Shown piece after piece: positions 1 through 5,383 of a stretch of 5,383 nt of DNA. A program made the translations under genes and the position numbers. The DNA is taken from the NCBI GenBank assembly GCA_030746455.1, contig JASLMQ010000047.1, positions 1 through 5,383 of the forward strand. The letters run 5' to 3'. The notes under the pieces were generated by a model that made no database searches, had not been told where the DNA came from, and worked only from the letters and a program-made list of their open reading frames with translations. This stretch comes from Candidatus Latescibacterota bacterium. GTDB taxonomy: Bacteria > Latescibacterota > UBA2968 > GCA-2709665. Numbering within the stretch: position 1 is the first letter of the stretch; every line of letters starts with the position of its first letter.

Positions 1-1
1 T

Positions 2-1447
2 TCTGGCGAATTGGGAAGCTATGGCAGACGCGAGTTCGGGGCCGCGTTCGGCGCCCTGTCGTCCGGTGGCGTGGACCTCTCCTTTTCGGGGAATTGGGCG
101 GATGTCGACGGGCAGGAGCTCCACTACCGGGAGTTCGATGACCCCGCGACAAACCATGGAATCGCCCAGAACCTGGATTGGGAGAGATACCACTCGATCC
201 TCGGGACGTGCTCGGCAGGGGGGCTTTCCATCCAGGGTTACTTCTCAAAGCGGGAGAAGGGAATCCCCACAGCGCCGTGGGAAACCGTATTCAATGATGG
301 AGACGCCCGGACGCTGGACAGGGCCGCACACGCTGATATTCGCTATGAGCGTGCGCTCGGTGCCACCAAGGTCGTCTCGTTTAGAGGTTACCTCGATCAC
401 TACTACTACACGGGAGCGTATCCCTATGAAATCCTGTGGCTCGATGAGTACAACGGCGTCTGGACCGGAGGCGACTTCAGGCTGCGATGGGACCCCCGGC
501 CGAACAACCGGTTGATCCTGGGCGCCGAGTATCAGAACCACCTTCGGGCCCGATACCGGGCGTGGGATTCGGAGGGGGTCCACTTCGACGGGTCCAACGC
601 CTACAGCCTGGTGTCTCTCTACGCCCAGGACGAGTATCAGGCAACAACGAATCTGTCCATCACGGGCGGCCTGCGGACGGATCACTACTCCCACGCGGGA
701 ACGACGACCAGCCTCAGGGGCGCGATCGTCTACAACGCCCGAAGGTCCGGTACCTTCAAGCTGCTCTATGGAGAGGCGTTCCGAGCGCCAAACGTAGCCG
801 AGCTCTATTACCATGACGAGACCGCCAAGGGCAACCCGGATCTCCTGCCGGAAACGATCCGGACGATCGAGGGAGTCTGGGAGCGGCGCCTGACCGAGGG
901 CCTGTACGGCGCCGTTTCCGTCTATGGCTACCGGATGAAAGACCTGATCGACATGACAGAGGACCCATCGGATGGGCTCATCCAGTACCGGAACATCAAC
1001 ACGGTACGGGCCGCCGGTGTGGAAGTGGAACTCACCTTCCGCTTCAAGGAGAAAGGCCGAGGCTACGCCAGCTACTCCTACCAGCGCGCAGAGGACAAGG
1101 TCTCGGGTCAGACACTGTCCAACTCTCCCGCACACCTGGTCAGGGCAGGTGCATCCATACCAATGGGTAGACGTGTCGCCGTTGTCCCCGAGCTTCAGTA
1201 TGAGGGGGAGCGGAAGACGGTGCAGAACACGAAGATCGAAGGCTACTTCCTCACGAGCCTGAATCTGTCCTTCAGCCCTCGATCGGACAGGCCCGGGAGC
1301 GCCCTTCTGGACCATGTTGAGCTCTCCCTGCAGGTGAGGAACGCGCTGGATCGTAAATACGCCACACCGGGCGGCTTCGAACACGTTCAGCCCGCCATTG
1401 CCCAGAACGGCCGGAACTACGCGGTGAGATTTGAGCTCGGGTTCTGA
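2..1447 (+). CDS. TonB-dependent outer-membrane receptor, beta-barrel part (5' partial)
   Basis: TonB-dependent receptors import scarce ligands (siderophores, cobalamin, other large or rare nutrients) across the outer membrane, using energy from TonB-ExbBD. The frame is open from the first bases of the window, so the start, signal peptide, TonB box and plug lie upstream; about 481 codons remain, roughly the whole barrel of a typical 600-700 residue receptor. Seen here: alternating aromatic/polar strands throughout; the family signature YGEAFRAPNVAELYY at about 767-811, followed by GNPDLLPE (about 830-853); then N-I-N and AAGVEVE in the late barrel (about 993-1030); and a C-terminal segment with RNALDRKYATPGGF, ending in Phe as expected for outer-membrane barrel insertion. 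The ligand cannot be read from the barrel. It is the first visible gene of the apparent operon, 88 nt before the YfiR-like gene. Family assignment is firm; subfamily (BtuB/FepA-like) is only an impression. Confidence 0.93.
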   Translation, partial: SGELGSYGRREFGAAFGALSSGGVDLSFSGNWADVDGQELHYREFDDPATNHGIAQNLDWERYHSILGTCSAGGLSIQGYFSKREKGIPTAPWETVFNDGDARTLDRAAHADIRYERALGATKVVSFRGYLDHYYYTGAYPYEILWLDEYNGVWTGGDFRLRWDPRPNNRLILGAEYQNHLRARYRAWDSEGVHFDGSNAYSLVSLYAQDEYQATTNLSITGGLRTDHYSHAGTTTSLRGAIVYNARRSGTFKLLYGEAFRAPNVAELYYHDETAKGNPDLLPETIRTIEGVWERRLTEGLYGAVSVYGYRMKDLIDMTEDPSDGLIQYRNINTVRAAGVEVELTFRFKEKGRGYASYSYQRAEDKVSGQTLSNSPAHLVRAGASIPMGRRVAVVPELQYEGERKTVQNTKIEGYFLTSLNLSFSPRSDRPGSALLDHVELSLQVRNALDRKYATPGGFEHVQPAIAQNGRNYAVRFELGF

Positions 1448-1535
1448 GCTACGGATGCCCCAGGTCTGGAGAGACCGCCTCTGGCGGCGTCGTGGACCGC
1501 AGTTGATGACCACCAAACCTTCGAGAAGACCGCCG
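1448..1535 (+). other. 88-nt gap between receptor and YfiR-like gene
   Basis: This is the longest non-coding stretch in the window. It contains two small hairpins: GGTCT/AGACC with a 4-nt loop at 1463-1476, and CGCC/GGCG with a 3-nt loop at 1476-1486. Neither is followed by a T run, so they do not form an intrinsic terminator. I saw no convincing -35/-10 pair. Read-through from the receptor gene into the YfiR-like gene is therefore the simpler view. The frame of the downstream gene is open across the gap, with ATG codons at 1455 and 1506, so part of it could be coding if an earlier start is used. Confidence 0.5.
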
Positions 1536-2165
1536 ATGTCGAGCAACCACACACACACGCATTCGCTGGCGGAGGGCCCGATCCTCCGATTCCGACAAGC
1601 GATTCGCCGTCTGGTCGTGTTGTGTGCGTGTTCTCTGGTGGTCGTCCCGGGCGTCCGGGCTCAGGAGATGCCTGTACCCGTTCCCATTCAGGCAGCGTTG
1701 TTCACCAAGATACTGGCATTCGACCGGAGCCTTCCCCCGACCGATCCTGAGGGGCTGGTGGTCGCCGTTCTGTACCAGGAGAAGGTCCGGTCCAGCGTGA
1801 ATGCGAAGGACGAGTGGATCGAGGCCATTGAATCCATCGGATCCGATGGTCGGCTCGAGGCAAGCTGCCTCCCGATCGACATCACCGACCCAAACGTGCT
1901 CCGAGCATCGCTCACCAACCGCGGGATCCACGCCATATACGTAACGCCCCTGCGCGCAGTTGAGATAAGAGAGATCACTGCGGCGAGCAGGTCCCTGAAG
2001 ATCAGGACCTTCACCGGCGTACCCGAATACGTGGGTGCCGGAATCGGCGTGGGCATCGGGATGAAGGGCGAGCGACCGGAGATCCTGATCAACCTCGATG
2101 CCTCAAAAGCCGAAGGCACAGATTTCCGGGCACGGCTACTCAAGCTAGCAAGAATCGTCCGCTGA
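1536..2165 (+). CDS. YfiR-family (DUF4154) periplasmic protein
   Basis: Predicted secreted protein of 209 aa. DUF4154 proteins include YfiR, a periplasmic repressor of the membrane diguanylate cyclase YfiN. The N-terminus has a basic stretch (RFRQAIRR, residues 18-25), a hydrophobic core (26-40) and a likely signal peptidase I site VRA|QE (40-43). The mature part opens with the family-like IQAALFTKILAFDR (51-64) and ends with the hallmark ILINLDASKAEG then LLKLARIV (183-208); a Gly-rich turn YVGAGIGVGIG (165-175) precedes it. Only one Cys (C111) is left after cleavage, so the disulfides of Pseudomonas YfiR cannot form. I chose ATG 1536 because GAGAAG (1523-1528) lies 7 nt upstream and it leaves a usual signal peptide; starts at 1506 or 1455 would give an over-long N-region. 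It lies 15 nt before the kinase gene, suggesting it acts on that kinase's sensor domain (inference). Confidence 0.85.
   Translation: MSSNHTHTHSLAEGPILRFRQAIRRLVVLCACSLVVVPGVRAQEMPVPVPIQAALFTKILAFDRSLPPTDPEGLVVAVLYQEKVRSSVNAKDEWIEAIESIGSDGRLEASCLPIDITDPNVLRASLTNRGIHAIYVTPLRAVEIREITAASRSLKIRTFTGVPEYVGAGIGVGIGMKGERPEILINLDASKAEGTDFRARLLKLARIVR
1548..1558 (+). repeat. Short CA dinucleotide tract in YfiR-like N-terminus
   Basis: CACACACACAC, 5.5 CA units, at codons 5-8 counted from ATG 1536. Together with the next His codon it gives HTHTH just before the signal-peptide core. If the start is right, this segment is removed with the signal peptide and has no role in the mature protein. Its length is marginal for slippage. 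Confidence 0.7.
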
Positions 2166-2168
2166 ACT

Positions 2169-2174
2169 GGAGGA
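2169..2174 (+). promoter_or_regulatory. Shine-Dalgarno fixing the GTG start of the kinase
   Basis: GGAGGA lies 6 nt before the GTG at 2181, inside the 15-nt gap after the YfiR-like stop codon. It is a strong match to the anti-SD sequence and settles the non-ATG start. Confidence 0.85.
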
Positions 2175-2180
2175 TCCGCC

Positions 2181-4094
2181 GTGAAGACCAGTGACATTCT
2201 CTACACGCTGGGCGTGACCCGCTCCATCAAGAACCGGCTGGTTGTACCTGTCGGCCTGCTGATCGCGGGGATTTCGCTGTTCATATCGCTCCATTTCCCG
2301 GCCCGGCTGGAGGAGCAGGCGGTTGCGGGGGTCGTAGACAAGGCACAGAGCATCGCCGAGATGACGGCGTTCAGCGCCAGCGCGCCGGTGGCCTTCCTGG
2401 ACCGCGAGGAGCTGGCAGAGTCCGTGGGGGGGGCGTGGCAAAACGAGGGCGTGGTCTATATCGTGGTACGGGATCTGTCAGGCAATGACCTGCTCGCACT
2501 CGACAGAGAGGGGGCGGGAGAGGCCGGCATCCGCGGGATAGACACGGCAGCGGCGGGTGTGGATGGTGGACGCATATGCAGGGCCTCTGCTCCGGTGGTC
2601 ATGAACGGCCAACAGATCGGTACGCTCCACCTCGGTTTCTCACTCGCCGCCGTCCAGGAGGCAGTGTCCCAAAGCCGTGCAGCCGCAATCCTGATCGGCC
2701 TCATCGTCTTCGTGACGGGCGTCGGCGTGGCAATCGGCATCGGCGCCGTGGTTGTCCGGCCTTTGCACCAGGTGGTGGATGCTGCGCGGCGGATCGAGGA
2801 GGGGGACCTGACTCAACGTGCGGCCGTGGCTTCCAGCGACGAGGTCGGACGGCTCGCGGGTGCGTTCAACCATATGGTCGAACGCATCGAGGAGCGGACC
2901 GCGGAGCTGGAGAACGAGATCCGGGAACGCAAGGCGGCCGCCATGGCCCTCAGGGAGAGCGAGGCGACAAACCTGGCCCTGCTCAATGCGATACCCGACC
3001 TCATGTTCCGGATCGCCCGCGACGGCACCTTCCTCGACTACAAAGCCAAGCCCAACGATCTCTACGTGCCGCCCGGCTCCATCGTTGGCACGAGGATCTC
3101 CGAGAGCTTCCCGAGCGAGGTATCCGAGATAGCGATGCGCCACATAGAGGAGGCCCTGGAGTCAGGCCGAATCCAGCGCTTCGAATACCACCTCCCGATC
3201 CAAGGCGTGACACGCCACTACGAGACCCGTGTGGTTGTCAGTGGCGAGGACGAAGTTCTCGCCATCGCGCGCGATGTGACCGACCAGAAGCTGGCTGAGG
3301 AGGCGCGGACCTGGGCGGAACAGGAGCTGGAGGAGCAGAAGGCCCTCTCCATGAGGGGCGACAGGCTGCGGTCTCTCGGAGAGATGGCGGCCGGCATTGC
3401 CCACGAACTGAATCAGCCCCTAGTGGGGGTACGCGGTCTGGCCGAGCACGTCCTCATTGCGATGGAACGGGGATGGGACCTGTCCAGGGGCAAGCTCGAA
3501 GACAGGCTTCGGCGCATCGTCGACCAGGCAGACAGGATGGTCCACATCATCCAGCACGTCCGGATGTTCGCCCGAGAGGCGGGCAAGAAGGAGGTCTCAC
3601 CCGTCGAGATCAATGACGTGGTCCGCTCGGGGATGGACATGCTCGACGCCCAGTTCAAGTCCCACGGGGTACATCTCAGAGCCGAGCTGGCCGACGGTCT
3701 ACCGTGCGTGCTGGCCAATCCGTTTTCGCTGGAGGAGGTGCTCATCAACCTCCTCAACAACAGCCGGGATGCCGTGGAAGAACGGCTTGGCGAGAAGGGG
3801 GAATCTCAGGACGGACGCGTTGTGGTCCGTACCCGCGCTTCCTCTGGCGACCGCATCGAGATCGAGGTGGAAGACAACGGCACTGGGATCCCGGAGGAGG
3901 CAGTCGCAAGGGTCTTCGATCCCTTCTTCACGACCAAGGACCCGGACAGAGGGACCGGGTTGGGTCTGTCGGTGTCCCGGTCTATCGTCGAGGAGTTCGG
4001 GGGCACAATCGGGATCGGGCCCGCGGCCGGCCGAGGGACCTCGGCGACCATTATCCTGCCAGCGAGGCCGCCGCTGCAGAGCCAGGAGGCGTAG
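2181..4094 (+). CDS. Membrane sensor histidine kinase (CHASE8-like, HAMP, PAS, HisKA, HATPase)
   Basis: A 637-aa inner-membrane sensor kinase that should autophosphorylate on His and pass the phosphate to a receiver Asp. In order: TM1 (about 18-39); a periplasmic domain of about 125 residues (40-166) whose AFSASAPVAFLDREEL stretch (63-78) and VVYIVVRDLSGNDLLALD (91-108) resemble CHASE8; TM2 (about 167-193); HAMP (194-245, with EGDL and DEVGRLAGAFN); coiled-coil linker; a PAS domain (about 259-370, PDLMFRIARDGTF at 272-284, closing ARDVTDQK); HisKA with phosphoacceptor H408 in AAGIAHELNQPL; and HATPase with N box NLLNNSRDA (523-531), G1 DNGTGIP (565-571), F box FDPFFTTK (579-586) and G2 GTGLGLS (591-597). 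All catalytic boxes are intact, and there is no receiver domain in the protein. GTG start, set by GGAGGA 6 nt upstream. The receiver gene follows after 2 nt and is its likely partner. The CHASE8 label is by eye; a Cache-type sensor is the alternative. Confidence 0.94.
   Translation: MKTSDILYTLGVTRSIKNRLVVPVGLLIAGISLFISLHFPARLEEQAVAGVVDKAQSIAEMTAFSASAPVAFLDREELAESVGGAWQNEGVVYIVVRDLSGNDLLALDREGAGEAGIRGIDTAAAGVDGGRICRASAPVVMNGQQIGTLHLGFSLAAVQEAVSQSRAAAILIGLIVFVTGVGVAIGIGAVVVRPLHQVVDAARRIEEGDLTQRAAVASSDEVGRLAGAFNHMVERIEERTAELENEIRERKAAAMALRESEATNLALLNAIPDLMFRIARDGTFLDYKAKPNDLYVPPGSIVGTRISESFPSEVSEIAMRHIEEALESGRIQRFEYHLPIQGVTRHYETRVVVSGEDEVLAIARDVTDQKLAEEARTWAEQELEEQKALSMRGDRLRSLGEMAAGIAHELNQPLVGVRGLAEHVLIAMERGWDLSRGKLEDRLRRIVDQADRMVHIIQHVRMFAREAGKKEVSPVEINDVVRSGMDMLDAQFKSHGVHLRAELADGLPCVLANPFSLEEVLINLLNNSRDAVEERLGEKGESQDGRVVVRTRASSGDRIEIEVEDNGTGIPEEAVARVFDPFFTTKDPDRGTGLGLSVSRSIVEEFGGTIGIGPAAGRGTSATIILPARPPLQSQEA
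2426..2433 (+). repeat. G8 homopolymer inside the kinase sensor domain
   Basis: Eight consecutive G at codons 82-85 (Val-Gly-Gly-Ala), in the periplasmic domain. The frame reads through intact as given. A one-base change would shift the frame before TM2 and abolish the kinase. Confidence 0.9.
4084..4089 (+). promoter_or_regulatory. Shine-Dalgarno for the receiver gene, within the kinase 3' end
   Basis: AGGAGG sits 7 nt before ATG 4097 and within the last codons of the kinase gene. It fixes the receiver start and rules out the longer in-frame extension upstream, which only shadows the kinase. The placement suggests translational coupling. Confidence 0.85.
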
Positions 4095-4096
4095 CC

Positions 4097-4498
4097 ATGG
4101 GTCAAACGCTCAGAATTCTGCTCGTAGATGATGAGGATATCGTCCTGCACGCTCTGGGAAGCTTCCTGAGGGCATTGGGCCACCAGACCGACGACGCACA
4201 GAGGGGTGAAGAAGCCCTCGAAACCTTGGAGAGGGGCGGCTATGACCTGGTCATGGTGGACGTGAAGATGCCGGAGATGGATGGCTTCGAGTTCCTGGAG
4301 AGGGCTCGCAGAGACAACCCGGAGCTCCCGATCGTTATGATGGCCGGCCACGGAGACCCGGAGTCGGTCCGCCGGGCGAAAGAGATGGGTGCGATCGATT
4401 TCATGTGCAAACCGTTCCGCCTGGTCGACCTCGAGATGGTGGTGGCCAAAGCGATCGGTACGTCGGGCGCCTCGAGCGAGGCCAAGGGCTCCCTATGA
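4097..4498 (+). CDS. Stand-alone receiver-domain response regulator
   Basis: A 133-aa CheY-like protein made of one receiver domain with no DNA-binding or enzymatic output domain. Acidic pocket D11/D12 follows the first strand (ILLVDDED), the phosphoacceptor is D55 in VMVDVKMPEMDG, and the conserved Lys is K105 in the CKPF motif. F102 stands where CheY has its switch Tyr. The conserved Thr/Ser at the end of strand 4 is replaced by Ala (A83 in IVMMAGHGD, codon GCC at 4343-4345), which is uncommon and may weaken the usual Thr-aromatic switch. It starts 2 nt after the kinase stop and its end overlaps the next gene by 4 nt, so it is the probable phosphate acceptor of that kinase. With no output domain it could act by protein contact, pass phosphate on to a histidine phosphotransfer protein, or serve as a phosphate sink; the sequence does not choose between these. 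Confidence 0.93.
   Translation: MGQTLRILLVDDEDIVLHALGSFLRALGHQTDDAQRGEEALETLERGGYDLVMVDVKMPEMDGFEFLERARRDNPELPIVMMAGHGDPESVRRAKEMGAIDFMCKPFRLVDLEMVVAKAIGTSGASSEAKGSL
4469..4482 (+). other. Small hairpin just upstream of the PhnD-like SD
   Basis: GCCTC and GAGGC pair as a 5-bp stem around a 4-nt GAGC loop, within the last codons of the receiver gene. The stem ends 1 nt before the SD AAGGG (4484-4488). It has no T run, so it is not a terminator. Such a stem could make translation of the next gene depend on ribosomes arriving from the receiver gene, but in GC-rich DNA it may be chance. Confidence 0.3.
4484..4488 (+). promoter_or_regulatory. Shine-Dalgarno for the overlapping PhnD-like gene
   Basis: AAGGG lies 6 nt before ATG 4495. 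Start and preceding stop share ATGA (4495-4498), the classic arrangement for translational coupling. The site supports 4495 over the in-frame ATG at 4537, which would lose the N-region of the signal peptide. Confidence 0.75.
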
Positions 4499-5383
4499 GG
4501 TCTGTGCTCAGAACCTCTCCGCTCTGCTTCGTCGCCATGGTGGTACTCGCGGCGCCCGTCCGAGGGTCCGAGCCCCCCGCCGAGGAACCCGTCCACCTCA
4601 GGATCGGCTACTCGGCCAGGACCTTCTTCGATGTGGGCATCACGGATGCCCGCGCGGCCACGAGGGTCTCTGCCGACGCACTTATCAGGCGGGCGGGCTT
4701 GCTCGGCACGTCAGAGGTCGTCATACCCGAGGACCTGGATGCCTTGGAGGAGACGGCCAAGCTGGGGCAGATCGATATCCTGACTCTGACCATCTCTGAG
4801 TATGTCCAGATGGCGGACAAAATCCCCCTGACTCCTGCCCTTACGGCCGTTCGGGGGGAAGACTATCGGGAGCATTATGTCCTAATCGCCCACCGAGACC
4901 ACGGTGCAGCCGAACTGCAAGACTTTCGAGGCACGCGGCTGATGACTGCCGCCGACCTTGGTGGCAGCGTACCCATTGTCTGGCTGAATGCACTCCTGCT
5001 GAGGAATGGTTTGCCGAGGAACAATCACTTCTTCGGGCAGGTGACAAGCGCAAGGAAGACCATCCGCGCGGTCCTGCCCGTCTTCTTCCGTCAGGCGGAT
5101 CTGTGCCTGGTTCCCCGAACGATCCTCGAGACCGTCTCCGAGCTCAACCCCCAGATCGGGAGGGAATTGAGGCTTGTTGCGGTCTCACCCGGCTTCAGCT
5201 ACGGAGTGGTGTGCTTCTCGGACGGACTCCCGCGGGAACTGCGGGATACCATCAGGGAGGCCCTCCTGAACATGCACGTGAACCCGGAGGGGCAGCAGCT
5301 GCTCACGCTCTTCTACGTCGACCAGCTCATCCCCTATGAACCATCCCACCTGAAGTCAGTTCTCGATCTGTTCGAGGAGTACG
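4495..5383 (+). CDS. PhnD-like periplasmic substrate-binding protein (3' partial)
   Basis: The frame runs open from ATG 4495 to the right edge (296 full codons, no stop). The N-terminus MRSVLRTSPLCFVAMVVLAA is a signal peptide, with cleavage likely near VRG|SE (residue 24/25). The mature part begins LRIGYSARTFFDVGITDARAA (residues 36-56), the way PhnD-like (PF12974) binding proteins open. Further support: DILTLTISEYV (95-105, the usual probe of how much ligand-binding fold follows), YREHYVLIAHRD (124-135), LQDFRGTRLM (141-150), AVLPVFFRQADLCLVPR (192-208) and a C-terminal helix ending GQQLLTLFYVDQLIPY (267-282). Family members are about 300 aa, so only a few residues should be missing. Members bind phosphonate, phosphite or other anions for ABC transporters, but the same fold serves as the sensor of some kinases, such as TtrS. 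No permease or ATPase gene is visible, and the coupling to a two-component pair favours a sensory role (inference). Ligand unknown. Confidence 0.85.
   Translation, partial: MRSVLRTSPLCFVAMVVLAAPVRGSEPPAEEPVHLRIGYSARTFFDVGITDARAATRVSADALIRRAGLLGTSEVVIPEDLDALEETAKLGQIDILTLTISEYVQMADKIPLTPALTAVRGEDYREHYVLIAHRDHGAAELQDFRGTRLMTAADLGGSVPIVWLNALLLRNGLPRNNHFFGQVTSARKTIRAVLPVFFRQADLCLVPRTILETVSELNPQIGRELRLVAVSPGFSYGVVCFSDGLPRELRDTIREALLNMHVNPEGQQLLTLFYVDQLIPYEPSHLKSVLDLFEEY

Noticed and set aside
1463..1476. Hairpin after the receptor stop codon as a terminator
   Set aside because: Only 5 bp of stem and no T run follows; the downstream gene is on the same strand at short distance.
1431..1535. Longer N-terminus of the YfiR-like protein from 1431, 1455 or 1506
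   Set aside because: These starts lack good Shine-Dalgarno spacing, and the earliest overlaps the receptor end. They would put 45 or more residues ahead of the signal-peptide core, rich in Arg and Trp and unlike family members.
245..1558. 437-codon open frame on the minus strand
   Set aside because: It lies wholly antisense to the receptor barrel, whose conserved motifs are clear. The translation shows no recognisable domain, and long antisense frames are common in GC-rich genes.
2576..3298. 240-codon plus-strand frame inside the kinase gene
   Set aside because: An Arg/Pro/Gly-rich out-of-frame shadow of the HAMP-PAS coding region, with no motifs.
3704..4096. Upstream in-frame extension of the receiver protein (131 residues)
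   Set aside because: It overlaps the kinase ATPase domain in another frame, has a Gly/Arg-rich composition with no domain, and a strong SD supports ATG 4097.
5103..5339. 78-codon plus-strand frame near the right edge
   Set aside because: It is a shadow of the PhnD-like gene, which is open in another frame with family motifs on both sides.
1..5383. tRNA, rRNA, CRISPR, insertion sequence or attachment site
   Set aside because: Nearly the whole window is accounted for by coding sequence. I saw no spaced direct repeats, transposase motifs, terminal inverted repeats or tRNA-like folds.

Overview
The window looks like part of the chromosome of a Gram-negative bacterium with a high-GC genome (about 60% judged by eye). 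A TonB-dependent outer-membrane receptor implies an outer membrane, and two other products carry Sec-type signal peptides for the periplasm. Arg AGG codons are frequent and ATA occurs. The phylum cannot be fixed from the sequence; an uncultured or deep-branching lineage is possible, but that is a guess.

All five genes lie on the plus strand with short gaps or an overlap, as in one operon. In order they are: (1) the barrel part of a TonB-dependent receptor, its 5' end outside the window (2-1447); (2) after 88 nt, a small secreted YfiR-family (DUF4154) protein (1536-2165); (3) after 15 nt, a membrane-bound hybrid-free histidine kinase with a periplasmic CHASE8-like sensor, HAMP, PAS, HisKA and HATPase domains (2181-4094); (4) after 2 nt, a stand-alone receiver-domain response regulator (4097-4498); (5) overlapping it by 4 nt (ATGA), a secreted PhnD-like substrate-binding protein, open at the right edge of the window (4495-5383).

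The layout suggests an envelope-spanning sensing and uptake system. The receptor would bring a ligand through the outer membrane. The YfiR-like and PhnD-like proteins would sit in the periplasm, where either could present or withhold a signal from the kinase sensor domain. The kinase would then phosphorylate a receiver with no output domain of its own. The pairing recalls YfiR with YfiN of Pseudomonas and Escherichia, where YfiR restrains a CHASE8-HAMP-GGDEF diguanylate cyclase, but here the effector is a histidine kinase. The ligand, the final output and the interactions are inference only.

No RNA genes, mobile elements, CRISPR arrays or convincing terminators were seen. The only non-coding stretch of note is the 88 nt between the receptor and the YfiR-like gene.
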